NCBI RefSeq assembly: GCF_900115625.1
Contig: NZ_FOXD01000015.1
Location: forward strand, 1-64,000
Reading direction: 5' to 3'
DNA: 64,000 nt
From: Salibacterium halotolerans
GTDB lineage: Bacteria; Bacillota; Bacilli; Bacillales; Marinococcaceae
Of the stretch, positions 53,095 to 62,360 are shown piece after piece (position 1 is the stretch's first letter; each line of letters begins with the position of its first letter). The position numbers and the translations under genes are program-made. The notes beneath the pieces were generated by a model. It was not told the DNA's origin, searched no databases, and saw only the letters and a program-made list of their open reading frames with translations.

Positions 53095-54294
53095 ATGATT
53101 GACATCAAAACGAAAACGTTCTGGCGGGCTGTGTTCGCGCTTGGTGCGGCCGCCTTGATGACGTTTGCGAACCTGTATTTCCCGCAGCCGCTGCTTCCTC
53201 ATTTTTCTGAATCATTCGGCGTTTCCGAAACGACGGCAAGTCTGCTCGTTTCCGTTCCGCTGTTTGTGCTCGGCATCACCTTTTTCATCTATACCGCGCT
53301 GTCAGATGCGTTCGGACGCCGTCCCATCATTTTTACGGCGCTCGGACTCGGGATACTCGGCACGATTGCGGTAAGTGCAGCTCCGACATTTGAGGTGATG
53401 CTGGCCGGACGGATATTTCAGGCGGCCGGTCTGGCTGGTATTCCGGTCGCCGCCATGGCCTATATCAGCGAAGAATTCAAGATGCGCGCGATGACGGTTG
53501 CGGTTGGTGCCTACATCAGCTGTAACAGTCTCGGCGGCATGAGCGGCCGCGTACTCAGCGGCGTGTTAACCGACGTCTGGAACTGGCGGACAGCCTTTCT
53601 TGTCATGACGGTGCTGAGTGCTGTTCTGGCGGCTCTTGTCTATATGCTGCTGCCGCGATCCCGGGAGTTTCAGGCAAGGCCTCTCAAGCTGAGAACCATC
53701 ATTCAGGACAACAAAGACCATTTAGCCAGTCCGCTGCTCCGCGATGCTTACATCCTCGGCGGGCTTCATTTTCTCATGTTTATGGGGATTTTCACGTTCA
53801 TCACCTATTATCTCAGCCGGGAGCCGTTCCATGCATCCACGGGAGTTCTCGGTCTGCTTTTTCTCACATACAGTGCCGGTACCATCAGCTCCACCCTTGC
53901 CGGAAAAGCCGCGCAGCGCTTTAATCAAACCACATGTATGGCTGCCGGTATGGTTTGTATGGCGGTCAGCCTCGCCTTGACGCTGATCCCTGTCTTTCCT
54001 GTCATTATCGGCGCTTTGTTCCTGCTTTGTTTCGGATTCTTTTTCACTCATTCCACGTCGAGTGCGTGGGTGACAAGGCACGCCACCCACGCCAGAGCCA
54101 GTGCATCCGGTCTTTATCTTACCTTTTATTATCTCGGAGGCGGATTCAGCAGTTTTTATGACGGCGTATTGTGGTCGATAGCCGGATGGAATGCCGTTAT
54201 TGCCGGTTCTTTCGTTATTCTTGCTGTGACGACCGTTATAACCATGCGGATGAAACATATGGAGGATCAGCTGCCCAAAACGCAGCAGGAATAA
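53095..54294 (+). CDS. Major facilitator superfamily transporter
   Basis: Twelve-helix exporter of 399 residues. FANLYFPQPLLPHFSESFGVS in the first helix and DAFGRRP in loop 2-3 place it near the YnfM/YgaY group of putative drug or sugar efflux pumps. The start at 53095 has AGAAGGTG six bases upstream. Divergent from dhaK; the substrate is not readable. Confidence 0.83.
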   Translation: MIDIKTKTFWRAVFALGAAALMTFANLYFPQPLLPHFSESFGVSETTASLLVSVPLFVLGITFFIYTALSDAFGRRPIIFTALGLGILGTIAVSAAPTFEVMLAGRIFQAAGLAGIPVAAMAYISEEFKMRAMTVAVGAYISCNSLGGMSGRVLSGVLTDVWNWRTAFLVMTVLSAVLAALVYMLLPRSREFQARPLKLRTIIQDNKDHLASPLLRDAYILGGLHFLMFMGIFTFITYYLSREPFHASTGVLGLLFLTYSAGTISSTLAGKAAQRFNQTTCMAAGMVCMAVSLALTLIPVFPVIIGALFLLCFGFFFTHSTSSAWVTRHATHARASASGLYLTFYYLGGGFSSFYDGVLWSIAGWNAVIAGSFVILAVTTVITMRMKHMEDQLPKTQQE

Positions 54295-54319
54295 ACCGGG
54301 CGTTTTCCTTTCCACCGTT

Positions 54320-54368
54320 AAAAGCCCATCCTGCGCGGCTTCATTGTTCCGCAAAGGATGGGTTTTTT
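54320..54368. terminator. Terminator shared by the MFS and siderophore permease genes
   Basis: CCCATCC and a TGCGCGG block pair with CCGCA and AGGATGGG (54325-54362). TTTTTT follows on the plus strand and CTTTTAA on the minus strand. Confidence 0.7.
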
Positions 54369-54372
54369 CAGG

Positions 54373-55392
54373 TTAATTGGTTTTCATCAACAGGTAAATA
54401 AAATACGGGGCTCCAATAGCGGAGACGACCAGTCCGACTGGAATCTCAGCCGGCGAAAACAGATTCTTCCCCACTGTATCAGCAATCAAAAGCAGCAAAG
54501 CTCCCATCACTGCCGATGTGGGTATCAAAAAGTGATGCATCGGCCCGACAATTCGTCTGGCGAGGTGGGGCGCTACCAGTCCGAGAAACGCAATGCCGCC
54601 GCCGACAGCGACACAGGCGCCGGCAAGCGCAACCGCCGCTGCCAGAAGCACCCGCCGTTCTTTTTCCACCTTTGTGCCAAGCCCTGTTGCAATGGAATCC
54701 CCAAGAGAGAGGACATTCAGATGTTTCGATTTGTATATGGTGTACGGCAGCAGAATCGCAATCCATGGCAGCGTGGAGAGAACGAGCCGCCAGTTGGCGC
54801 CCCAGATGCTGCCGGAAAGCCAAATCATGGCCTTCGAGAAGTTATTGGGTTCCATGCGGAGCTGAAACACAATCAATAGCGCGTTAAATCCCGCATTGAC
54901 GGCGATACCGACAAGGATCAGGCGGAGCGGGGTAATCCCTTGCTTCCACGCCAGCATGTATATGAGAAACGCAGCCAGAAAAGCGCCGGCAAGGGCGGAA
55001 AACGGCATCGCAAATAAAGAAACCCAGCCGAGGTTCCCGAGCGACCCTTCAAAGATGTAGATAAACAGAACCACCGCGAGACCCGCACCGGCGTTGATGC
55101 CGATAATGCCGGGGTCAGCCAGTTCATTCCGCGACACACCCTGCAAAACGGCGCCGGAAACCGCCAGCCCGGCCCCAATCAGAAGCGCCAGCACAATTCT
55201 CGGCAGCCGGAAACCAAACAGAACAAGAGACGATTCCGATGTTCCTGCGCCGAACAGCGTTTTCAGCGTGTCCAGCGGGGAGAGAGGATAGCTTCCCAGG
55301 TTCATGCTGATGAGAAAAACAGCAGTGACCAGCACGCCGAGTGTGATCATCGCGTAAACAAACCGCCTCCGGTGGATACGGTCGATATCCAT
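54373..55392 (-). CDS. FecCD-family siderophore ABC permease (second subunit)
   Basis: Membrane subunit of 339 residues with about ten helices of the BtuC/FecD type. SGAVLQGVSRNELADPGIIGIN is the family signature, and GGIAFLGLVAPHLARR is the ATPase-coupling loop. Its ATG overlaps the stop of the preceding permease gene (TAATG). It forms a heterodimer with that protein to import a ferric siderophore. Confidence 0.9.
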   Translation of the reverse strand: MDIDRIHRRRFVYAMITLGVLVTAVFLISMNLGSYPLSPLDTLKTLFGAGTSESSLVLFGFRLPRIVLALLIGAGLAVSGAVLQGVSRNELADPGIIGINAGAGLAVVLFIYIFEGSLGNLGWVSLFAMPFSALAGAFLAAFLIYMLAWKQGITPLRLILVGIAVNAGFNALLIVFQLRMEPNNFSKAMIWLSGSIWGANWRLVLSTLPWIAILLPYTIYKSKHLNVLSLGDSIATGLGTKVEKERRVLLAAAVALAGACVAVGGGIAFLGLVAPHLARRIVGPMHHFLIPTSAVMGALLLLIADTVGKNLFSPAEIPVGLVVSAIGAPYFIYLLMKTN

Positions 55393-56438
55393 TACAGACC
55401 CCTCCCTTCACCGCGCGCCAGGTAAAGAAAGAAAGGAATACCAATTAAGGCAGTAATTGCGCCGACCGGTGTTTCATAAGGGGCGTTGACCATTCTGGCG
55501 CCAAGATCGGACAAGACGAGCAGCAGCGCCCCGAGTACAGCAGAACATGGAATCAGCCAGCGGTAATCCATCCCCGCCAGAAACCGGGTAATATGGGGGA
55601 TGACGAGACCGATAAATCCAATTCTTCCCGCCACAGCCACCGCCGCTCCTGTTAAAAGAAGCACGGTGATGATGCCGAGTACTTTAATCAAAGTCGTACG
55701 CTGGCCGAGACCTCTGGAAACCTCTTCTCCCAGACTCAAAATAGTAACAGCCCTGGAAATAAGGAAAGCAATCCCGAGACCAACCACCGCTACAGGGAGA
55801 AGCATCTGTATGCTGGTCCATTCTATGCCGGCAAGACCTCCGGCAAACCAGAAGGTCATATCCTGTGCGACATCAAACTGAATCGCAATCGCCGTCGAAA
55901 AGGAACTGAGCATCGCGCCGACCGCCACACCGGCAAGGGCCAGTTTCGCCGGCGTGATACCACCTTTGGAAAACATCCCGACGCCGAACACGAGAAGCGC
56001 TCCAAGGCCCGCTCCTGCAAATGACCATCCCATCAAACCGACATACGACGTCCCCGGAAAAAAAGCAAACGCAATAGCGATCGCAAACGCCGCCCCATCC
56101 GATACACCCAGAATGGCGGGGGAAGCGAGCGGATTTCTCGTCATGCCCTGCATGATGGCACCGGAAACCGCCAGGAAAGAGCCGACAAACACCGCGCTGA
56201 GCACCCGTGGGAGCCGGATTTCCTGAATCACCTGATGGTCCGAAAGATCCGGGTTGAACGCAAACAGCGCCTCCCATACCGTTGTCAGCTTAATCGACGC
56301 CGCGCCGAAAGTGATGGAAACGGCAAGACTGATGATCAGGGCAAGCGTGCCGAACACGAGAATCAAAACGGCTGCGGCAGGACCCTGCTTGTTTTTGTTT
56401 TTTACTGCGTCCGGCTGTTCTTTTTCATGATCTGCCAC
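55392..56438 (-). CDS. FecCD-family siderophore ABC permease (first subunit)
   Basis: Permease of 348 residues with an extra hydrophilic N-terminus of about 25 residues. SGAIMQGMTRNPLASPAILGVS is the signature and GRIGFIGLVIPHITRF the coupling loop. It begins 15 bases after the binding-protein gene. No ATPase gene follows, so a shared ATPase encoded elsewhere (as YusV serves several importers in B. subtilis) must energise the system. Confidence 0.9.
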   Translation of the reverse strand: MADHEKEQPDAVKNKNKQGPAAAVLILVFGTLALIISLAVSITFGAASIKLTTVWEALFAFNPDLSDHQVIQEIRLPRVLSAVFVGSFLAVSGAIMQGMTRNPLASPAILGVSDGAAFAIAIAFAFFPGTSYVGLMGWSFAGAGLGALLVFGVGMFSKGGITPAKLALAGVAVGAMLSSFSTAIAIQFDVAQDMTFWFAGGLAGIEWTSIQMLLPVAVVGLGIAFLISRAVTILSLGEEVSRGLGQRTTLIKVLGIITVLLLTGAAVAVAGRIGFIGLVIPHITRFLAGMDYRWLIPCSAVLGALLLVLSDLGARMVNAPYETPVGAITALIGIPFFLYLARGEGRGL

Positions 56439-56453
56439 AATGATTCCCTTCTA

Positions 56454-57428
56454 TCATTCAGATTCGGTAATTTTGGATACAAGCGTATCCAGCTGACGTT
56501 CCACGAGGACAGGGTTGAATTCACTCCAGTATTCATTGTCCACGACATGAACATTGCCATTCTGTACCGCAGAAAGGCTCTGCCATACATCTTTCTGCTT
56601 TAACTGCTGGTAGTTTTCCTCTGCTGTCGAATTGGAAAACATGACGAAAATATGATCTGCTCCGTACTCCGGTATAATTTCTTCGGAAAGCGTAACAGGG
56701 TCGGTAATCTGTGCCGCTTTTTCGGTTGGTTCAAACTGGGCGGCATCGTAAATCGTCGGGAAGGCGGATGTTTCATACATATGAATGTTTTTATCATAAA
56801 ACTGCATGACCGCCGCTGTCGCGCCCTCTTCGATATACGGATCCATTTCTTCACGGGCTTGCTGGACATCTTCTTCGTACTGCTGGATCCACTCCTGGGC
56901 TGCTTCTTCCCGTCCTGTCACCTCTGCAACGATATTCAACTGCTCCCGAAGCGGCGCTCCGAATTCGAGCGCTACGGTCGGTGCGATTTTCTGCAGATTC
57001 TCAATGGCTTCGGTCTCACGGTAGTTTGAGACGACAATCAGGTCCGGATCGAGGGAGATGATTTTTTCTGCGTCCGACTGTTCTGATCCGACACTTTCAA
57101 TCCCTTCCGTCAATTCAGCTCTGTATTTATTCAGGTCATATTCGAGTGCCCCGACCGGTTTAATACCAAGCGCCGACAGCTCCCCAAAGTAATTGATGGC
57201 CACTACATCTTCAGGGTTTTTGGGTATCTTGACTTCCCGGTCCAGGCTGTCTGTGTAGGTACGCATGTTTCCATCTCCGCCGCTGTCTTCCTCCGCGTTT
57301 CCTTCATTCGAGCTGTCCTGATTGGAATCAGTGCTGGAGCTGCCGGAGCTGGAACCACCGCCGCACGCCGCTAGAACGACTGCGGCAAGAAAGAGAATGC
57401 CTATCATATATATCGAACGATGTTTCAT
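56454..57428 (-). CDS. Siderophore-binding lipoprotein
   Basis: Receptor of 324 residues for a ferric siderophore. The signal peptide ends in lipobox LAAC (Cys22), a Ser/Gly/Asp/Glu linker of about 35 residues follows, and then a class III binding-protein fold (RVKIPKNPEDVVAINY-like start, DPDLIVVSNYR, a central helix, NVHVVDNEYW). It resembles the hydroxamate/citrate group (YfiY, FhuD-like) but the ligand cannot be read. A Fur-type box lies just upstream. Confidence 0.88.
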   Translation of the reverse strand: MKHRSIYMIGILFLAAVVLAACGGGSSSGSSSTDSNQDSSNEGNAEEDSGGDGNMRTYTDSLDREVKIPKNPEDVVAINYFGELSALGIKPVGALEYDLNKYRAELTEGIESVGSEQSDAEKIISLDPDLIVVSNYRETEAIENLQKIAPTVALEFGAPLREQLNIVAEVTGREEAAQEWIQQYEEDVQQAREEMDPYIEEGATAAVMQFYDKNIHMYETSAFPTIYDAAQFEPTEKAAQITDPVTLSEEIIPEYGADHIFVMFSNSTAEENYQQLKQKDVWQSLSAVQNGNVHVVDNEYWSEFNPVLVERQLDTLVSKITESE

Positions 57429-57454
57429 TACCCTGTCCCTCCTGCTTTTTTAAT

Positions 57455-57509
57455 TGATAATGATTATTAATGTCATAGGAATTATATCGGAAATAAGCCG
57501 GCAAAGCAA
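57455..57509 (-). promoter_or_regulatory. SigA promoter and Fur box of the siderophore operon
   Basis: Minus strand TTGCTT (57509-57504), 17 bases, TATAAT (57486-57481). Just downstream TGATAATGATTATTA (57455-57469) matches the Fur 7-1-7 consensus, predicting iron repression. Confidence 0.8.
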
Positions 57510-57651
57510 TGATAAATAGAAAAATTGATACAGTTGTCCGTTTATTGTCACACCTCGAGCGATTTTTGATGATACAGCCTCTGTCATTGTATCACCTACC
57601 CTGCCCTACCCGTCACTTTTTTGAAATGAACATCAAAAGATTTAGCTTAGA

Positions 57652-57916
57652 TGGTGTCTAAACCCCACTTTATCCTGAGTTAGATAGCAAAGTTCACGTC
57701 AGCTCGTTTTTAAACACCACAATAGAGGGTGTGTGCTTATATTTTGGAGGTTAGAGACAGATTGCCGTGGTAAATGTCCGTAAAAAATTTTTTACAGACA
57801 TTTTCACGGCAGCCGGGCTGGATTTTGTCTGTAATCTGTGTTTTATAGACACTTTCTACGCTGCTATGTCCGTAATCCGGGGGTTACAACCATTTTCCCG
57901 GCGTAGTTGTCCTTAA
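57652..57916. repeat. Alternating word array, word TGTCCGTAA
   Basis: TGTCCGTAA-type words start at 57775, 57826, 57867 and 57908 (steps 51, 41, 41). Inverted TTACAGACA-type words start at 57792, 57843 and 57884 (steps 51, 41). Upstream, TGGTGTCTAAA and TTTAAACACCA (57653 and near 57697) form another inverted pair. It fills the gap between the siderophore promoter and the copA terminator. Confidence 0.75.
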
Positions 57917-57949
57917 CTAAAAAAAGAGCCTCTATAAGAGAGACTCTTT
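57917..57949 (-). terminator. Terminator of copA
   Basis: Minus-strand AAAGAG...TCTC / GAG...CTCTTT hairpin followed by seven T. Confidence 0.75.
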
Positions 57950-57952
57950 CTA

Positions 57953-60373
57953 TTACGATAATTTCATTTTCTGCAGGCGCAGCGCATTCAAGACGACGGA
58001 GACAGAGCTGAAGGCCATGGCGGCACCGGCGACCCATGGAGCGAGGAGGCCGGCGGCGGCAATCGGGATGCCGAGGGTGTTGTAGATGAACGCGAAGAAG
58101 AGATTCTGCTTGATGTTTCTCATCGTCGTCCGGCTCATCAGCACCGCATCCGCGACGCTGTTCAGGTCTCCTCGCATCAGCGTGATATCGGCGGCTTCGA
58201 TAGCAACATCCGTTCCGGTTCCGACAGCCATACCGATGTCGGCGGCTGCAAGCGCCGGAGCGTCGTTGATACCGTCGCCCACCATTGCGGTTTTTCTGCC
58301 TTCCTGCTGGAGTTTCTGGATTTCTACGCTTTTCTGATCGGGCAGTACACCAGCGATGACCCGGTCGATGCCGACCTGGTATGCGATGGCGTCGGCAGTG
58401 CGCTGATTGTCGCCGGTTAGCAGTACCACATCAAGGCCGGCCTGCTGCAGCCGGTGGACTGCTTCTTTGGACGTCTCCTTGATCGTGTCGGCAACAGCGA
58501 TCATACCCGCATATGCTCCGTCCACTGCAATCAGCATCGCGGTTTTGCCGCCGGATTCCAGCCGGTGCATGGACTCCTGCACGTTTTCTTCCATTTCCAG
58601 TCCCATGTCTTCCATCATCCGCTGCGTTCCAATCGATACAGAATGATTATCCACTACGGCCTGGATACCCCTGCCGGGAACGGCTTCGGTGTCTGCCGCT
58701 TCAAGCAAAGCAGTAGAGCGGGACTGCGCTCCCTGAACGACAGCGCTGGCAAGGGGATGTTCGGAACCTTTCTCCGCCGAGGCGGCATACGAAAGCAGTT
58801 CATCTTTGCTCCATCCTTCTTCCGGAATGACATCTGTCAGTTCCGGTTCTCCTTTTGTTACCGTGCCTGTTTTATCGAGCACCACGGTTTCGATGCTTTT
58901 CGTATTCTCGAGGTATTCCCCGCCTTTAAACAGGATTCCGGCCTCTGCGGCACGTCCCGATCCCGCCATAATCGACGTCGGGGTCGCAAGTCCGAGCGCA
59001 CACGGGCAGGCAATGACCAGAATCGAAATTGTCGGTATGAGCGCACCTCCCAGACTGCCGGGTGTGATAAAGAGAATCCAGACGAGAAAAGTGAGCAGCG
59101 CGATACCGATGACAGCCGGCACAAAGACGCTCGACACCCGGTCGGCAAGGCGCTGCACATCCGCCTTGGAGCTCTGCGCTTCTTCCACGACTTTTACAAT
59201 CTGAGATAACGCGGTGTCGCTGCCGATCCGGGACGCTTTGACCTGGAGCGCGCCGTTTTTGTTTATGGTGGCACCGTACACCTCACTGCCTTCGCTTTTA
59301 TCCACCGGCATGCTTTCTCCGGTGAGCATCGATTCATCGATGGATGAGCGGCCTTCTATCACTTCACCATCGACCGGTATTTTTTCTCCTGGTTTTACAT
59401 ACATAACTTCTCCGACCTGGACGTCTTCCACCGGAATCTCCACTTCTTCTCCCGCCCGGTAAACGACCGCCGTCGCAGCACGCATGCCGAGCAATTTCTG
59501 GATGGCCTGTGACGTACGACCTTTGGCGCGGGCTTCAAAAAGTTTGCCGAGCAGAATGAGCGTAATGATAACAGCCGAGGCCTCAAAATACAGTACAGGC
59601 CTCTCCGCCCCCGGGCTGCTCCACCACTGCCAGCCTAAATAGACGCTGTAAAAATAGGCCGCGGATGTTCCCATCGCTACAAGAACGTCCATGTTCGCGC
59701 TTTTATTGCGCAAGGCCTTCCATGCTCCTTCGTAAAACTGCCGGCCGATCACAAACTGGACCGGAGTGGCGAGCGCAAACTGCACCCACGGATTCATTAA
59801 AATATCCGGCATCCAGATGAAGGACAACCATTCAAAATGGGTCACCATCGTCCAGAGCAGCGGCAGAGCGAGAATGGCCGAAGCGGTAAACGTCATCGTC
59901 TGCTTCCGGACCGCTTTCTGACGGGGATCTTCTTCTTCGCTGCTGTCCGTTTTGGAATGAAGTCCGTACCCGAGACGATCCACCGCCTGTGTCAAATCTT
60001 CCGCCGATACCATACCGGGGGTATATTCCACTGAAGCCGTTTCCATAGCGAGGTTGACACTTGCTTCTGCCACGCCCGGCATCTTGTTCAGTTTTTTCTC
60101 AATCCGGTTGGCGCATGCCGCGCATGTCATGCCGGTTACGTCGAATTCCTTCTTTTCATGCTCCACGTGATAGCCGAGCTTTTCGATTTTTTGTTCAAAA
60201 TCAGCCGCTCCTGTCTGTTCCGGATCATACGTAACACCGGCGCGCTCCATTGCCAGGTTGACGTTCGCGCTTTCGACGCCTTCGATTTTGTTCAGTCCTT
60301 TTTCAATTCTGTTCGCACATGCCGCGCACGTCATTCCTGTAATCGGAAGCGTCGTTTCTTTCTGTTCAGCCAT
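57953..60373 (-). CDS. copA: Copper-exporting P1B-type ATPase
   Basis: Pumps Cu(I) out across the membrane, 806 residues. Two N-terminal heavy-metal domains each have [13 protein letters not shown]. Eight membrane helices follow, with the transport motif [12 protein letters not shown], the phosphorylation loop DKTGTVTKG, an HP motif (EHPLA) and the hinge [11 protein letters not shown]. It has a CsoR-like box of its own upstream, separate from copZ, plus a ribosome-binding site AAAGGAGGG. Confidence 0.94.
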   Translation of the reverse strand: MAEQKETTLPITGMTCAACANRIEKGLNKIEGVESANVNLAMERAGVTYDPEQTGAADFEQKIEKLGYHVEHEKKEFDVTGMTCAACANRIEKKLNKMPGVAEASVNLAMETASVEYTPGMVSAEDLTQAVDRLGYGLHSKTDSSEEEDPRQKAVRKQTMTFTASAILALPLLWTMVTHFEWLSFIWMPDILMNPWVQFALATPVQFVIGRQFYEGAWKALRNKSANMDVLVAMGTSAAYFYSVYLGWQWWSSPGAERPVLYFEASAVIITLILLGKLFEARAKGRTSQAIQKLLGMRAATAVVYRAGEEVEIPVEDVQVGEVMYVKPGEKIPVDGEVIEGRSSIDESMLTGESMPVDKSEGSEVYGATINKNGALQVKASRIGSDTALSQIVKVVEEAQSSKADVQRLADRVSSVFVPAVIGIALLTFLVWILFITPGSLGGALIPTISILVIACPCALGLATPTSIMAGSGRAAEAGILFKGGEYLENTKSIETVVLDKTGTVTKGEPELTDVIPEEGWSKDELLSYAASAEKGSEHPLASAVVQGAQSRSTALLEAADTEAVPGRGIQAVVDNHSVSIGTQRMMEDMGLEMEENVQESMHRLESGGKTAMLIAVDGAYAGMIAVADTIKETSKEAVHRLQQAGLDVVLLTGDNQRTADAIAYQVGIDRVIAGVLPDQKSVEIQKLQQEGRKTAMVGDGINDAPALAAADIGMAVGTGTDVAIEAADITLMRGDLNSVADAVLMSRTTMRNIKQNLFFAFIYNTLGIPIAAAGLLAPWVAGAAMAFSSVSVVLNALRLQKMKLS

Positions 60374-60412
60374 TGTCTGTCCCTCCTTTCCAGCTGATTA
60401 AGCAATATATAC

Positions 60413-60430
60413 ATAACCCGGGGAGGGTAT
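60413..60430. promoter_or_regulatory. CsoR-like operator before copA
   Basis: ATAACCCGGGGAGGGTAT, an inverted repeat of the A-T-A-C-C-C / GGGTAT type used by CsoR. It lies between the copZ terminator and copA and overlaps TATAAT on the minus strand. Confidence 0.65.
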
Positions 60431-60439
60431 TATATATTG

Positions 60440-60470
60440 AAAAATAATGCAGTCTGACATGTCAGACTGC
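60440..60470 (-). terminator. Terminator of copZ
   Basis: GCAGTCTGACA / TGTCAGACTGC is a perfect 22-base palindrome (60449-60470), followed on the minus strand by ATTATTTTT. It implies that copZ and copA are transcribed separately, at least in part. Confidence 0.75.
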
Positions 60471-60680
60471 TTATTCTTCCACGTCATACCCCTGATCATC
60501 GATTTCTTCGACGATGTCTTCATGACTTGTTACGTCTTTATTATACTCTACGTCGACTTTACCCTGATCAAGATGCACAGTAACACTCGATACACCTTCC
60601 AGCTTCCCGACACTTCCTTCTACCGCCTGCACGCAGTGGGCACAGGACATTCCTTTCACCTGAAGTGTTTCTGTTGTCAT
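60471..60680 (-). CDS. copZ: Copper chaperone CopZ
   Basis: Cytosolic 69-residue heavy-metal-associated domain with the Cu(I)-binding GMSCAHC at 10-16. It delivers copper to the N-terminal domains of CopA and to CsoR. Gene order csoR-copZ-copA is the usual one in bacilli. Confidence 0.94.
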   Translation of the reverse strand: MTTETLQVKGMSCAHCVQAVEGSVGKLEGVSSVTVHLDQGKVDVEYNKDVTSHEDIVEEIDDQGYDVEE

Positions 60681-60707
60681 GGTCTGCTCCTCCTTTTTTT
60701 ATTTACT

Positions 60708-60724
60708 ATACCCATGTATGGTAT
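60708..60724. promoter_or_regulatory. CsoR-like operator before copZ
   Basis: ATACCCATGTATGGTAT, an inverted repeat between csoR and copZ, 28 bases before the copZ start. Confidence 0.7.
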
Positions 60725-60740
60725 ATTTCATTCAAAAATA

Positions 60741-61037
60741 TTATTTCATCATCCGTTTCATAACATCCATCAGCTCATTGATGGATTCTTCCCCTTCCCC
60801 GCTCTCAATCGCGTTGGACACGCAGTGGTGGGTATGATCTTCCATCAGCTGCACCGACACTTTGTTGACTGCGGACTGAATGGCTGCGATCTGGTTGAGA
60901 ATATCCACGCAGTACCGGTCATCCTCCACCATGTTATGAACACCACGGACCTGCCCTTCAATCCGTTTCAGCCGGTTCAGCATCTGCTGTTTATGCGGCT
61001 GCACCGTCCGCTTCTCTGTATGCGTCTGCTCATCCAT
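60741..61037 (-). CDS. csoR: Copper-sensing repressor CsoR
   Basis: All-helical DUF156 repressor of 98 residues that leaves its operators when it binds Cu(I). The copper ligands Cys43, His68 and Cys72 have the spacing of known CsoR proteins (25 and 4), and NRLKRIEGQVRGV is the DNA-contacting helix. It probably represses itself, copZ and copA. Confidence 0.93.
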   Translation of the reverse strand: MDEQTHTEKRTVQPHKQQMLNRLKRIEGQVRGVHNMVEDDRYCVDILNQIAAIQSAVNKVSVQLMEDHTHHCVSNAIESGEGEESINELMDVMKRMMK

Positions 61038-61058
61038 TCAGATTCCCTCCTCTCTATA

Positions 61059-61075
61059 ATACCCATACCCCGTAT
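61059..61075. promoter_or_regulatory. CsoR-like operator before csoR
   Basis: ATACCCATACCCCGTAT lies 22 bases upstream of the csoR start and matches the two boxes in front of copZ and copA, indicating autoregulation. Confidence 0.65.
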
Positions 61076-61113
61076 TTTTATAATAATAAAAATATCTCTG
61101 CTATGCAACACAT

Positions 61114-61524
61114 TCAATGCATAAAAGCAACAATTTGTTCTGAGAATGTTTTTATTTCCGACAAGTTCCGGGTGATTATCTGCTGAATGATTTCCATATT
61201 TAATTCTTGATAATCATGGATAGCGATATTCCGAAAACCGACCATCGCTTTCATTTTTTTAGATATATCTTCGGTTATGACTCCATGTCCGGATAACAGC
61301 TCAAAGGCATCACGGCTGGATTGCGGCAGTCCTAATTTTTCCACGGCCGTTATATGCATAGCAAGATCTATAGATGTCTCGCAGGCCCGTTGAATATTTA
61401 AAATGATGGAATCCTGCTTCGTGATATTATGAAGACTTGCGGGGGAGTCTGCATATTCCTCGTACACCCGCTTTATACAACGCTCTATCGTGCTCACCTT
61501 ATTATATACCACATCACTTGTCAT
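61114..61524 (-). CDS. hepT: HepT-family toxin
   Basis: All-helical DUF86/HEPN protein of 136 residues with the RX4HxY motif (Arg98, His103, Tyr105 in FRNIAIHDY). HepT is an RNase toxin that, in characterised pairs, is silenced when the partner nucleotidyltransferase adds AMP to the motif tyrosine. The start at 61524 overlaps the partner gene by 11 bases; GGAGAG lies upstream. Confidence 0.9.
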   Translation of the reverse strand: MTSDVVYNKVSTIERCIKRVYEEYADSPASLHNITKQDSIILNIQRACETSIDLAMHITAVEKLGLPQSSRDAFELLSGHGVITEDISKKMKAMVGFRNIAIHDYQELNMEIIQQIITRNLSEIKTFSEQIVAFMH

Positions 61525-61915
61525 ACACGGATCCACTCTCCTCAATCCGGTCGAGTACAACTTGGCGTTCCTCATTCAACTTGGCGTATTCCTTGTAAAT
61601 TCTCATTTCAAGCAGCTCACGTCTGGTTTCATCTGTGCAGTACAGGACTTTGCCGGTCCCTGCAATCTGCATTTGAAAAACCGTCGACGCCTTATTGATA
61701 TCAACGAGCTGCACGTCCCGGTCGATGATCGCAGCCACATCCTCCGCTGTAAAAAAGGATGCCGCCGGACTAAGCGGCGTATCTGTTACATAAGCAATAT
61801 CAACATCACTGCCGGGGCGGTTTGTCCCCTTGGCAAACGATCCGAACAGAATAAGCAGAACCGGTGATATTTTTTCCACCAGAACCTCTGTTATGCGCTG
61901 TTCCATATCTTTCAC
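61514..61915 (-). CDS. mntA: MntA-family nucleotidyltransferase antitoxin
   Basis: A 133-residue minimal nucleotidyltransferase with the exact GSX10DXD motif (GSFAKGTNRPGSDVD, about 25-39) that adenylylates the HepT tyrosine. The start is GTG at 61915, supported by GGAGGT nine bases upstream; the open frame to 62146 has no such site and runs over another small ORF. It precedes and overlaps hepT, the usual order for this pair. Not related to the manganese-binding mntA at 13339. Confidence 0.87.
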   Translation of the reverse strand: MKDMEQRITEVLVEKISPVLLILFGSFAKGTNRPGSDVDIAYVTDTPLSPAASFFTAEDVAAIIDRDVQLVDINKASTVFQMQIAGTGKVLYCTDETRRELLEMRIYKEYAKLNEERQVVLDRIEESGSVYDK

Positions 61916-62033
61916 AGCTGACCCACCTCCACTCCGTATCTCTTCTATCATTGTATCATATACAAAAACCGCTCCCGGAGCAGTTCCGGCCGGACTGAAT
62001 GAAAGATTATCCGCAGCTGGGAAAGCGGCGCCT

Positions 62034-62174
62034 TTACTCCAATTCTTCGAGTTTTGCCTTATACCCGTCGTTATATCCTTTGCGGTAAGCAGCATGCAGC
62101 ATGTCTTCCAACTGTCTGCGTAATCCTTCGTCCTGAAATGTTTCAAGGAAACCCTGTTGATTCTCTACATTCAT
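62034..62174 (-). CDS. Small 46-residue hypothetical protein
   Basis: An ATG at 62174 with AGAGGGAT upstream opens 46 codons ending in TAA at 62034. The product is hydrophilic and probably helical, with EGLRRQLEDMLHAAYRKGY and an acidic/basic C-terminus (KAKLEELE). Composition and ribosome-binding site look genuine. I do not recognise a family. It is separated from the antitoxin gene by about 118 bases that contain a small GC hairpin with TTTTT, so it is probably a separate unit. Confidence 0.6.
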   Translation of the reverse strand: MNVENQQGFLETFQDEGLRRQLEDMLHAAYRKGYNDGYKAKLEELE

Positions 62175-62360
62175 GCAGCATCCCTCTATTTCCACTATCC
62201 AGCCCGGTAATTTTCCATTCCTTTATTTTCTCTAAATCAAACCATTTTATTACTCAAAAAATGCATCATTCCTGCACATTTGTTGATAAATCGATCCGAC
62301 CTCCTTACAATAATGAAAGTGATTCATTTTCGACAAAATTTTTATATAAAAGGGGGGTTC

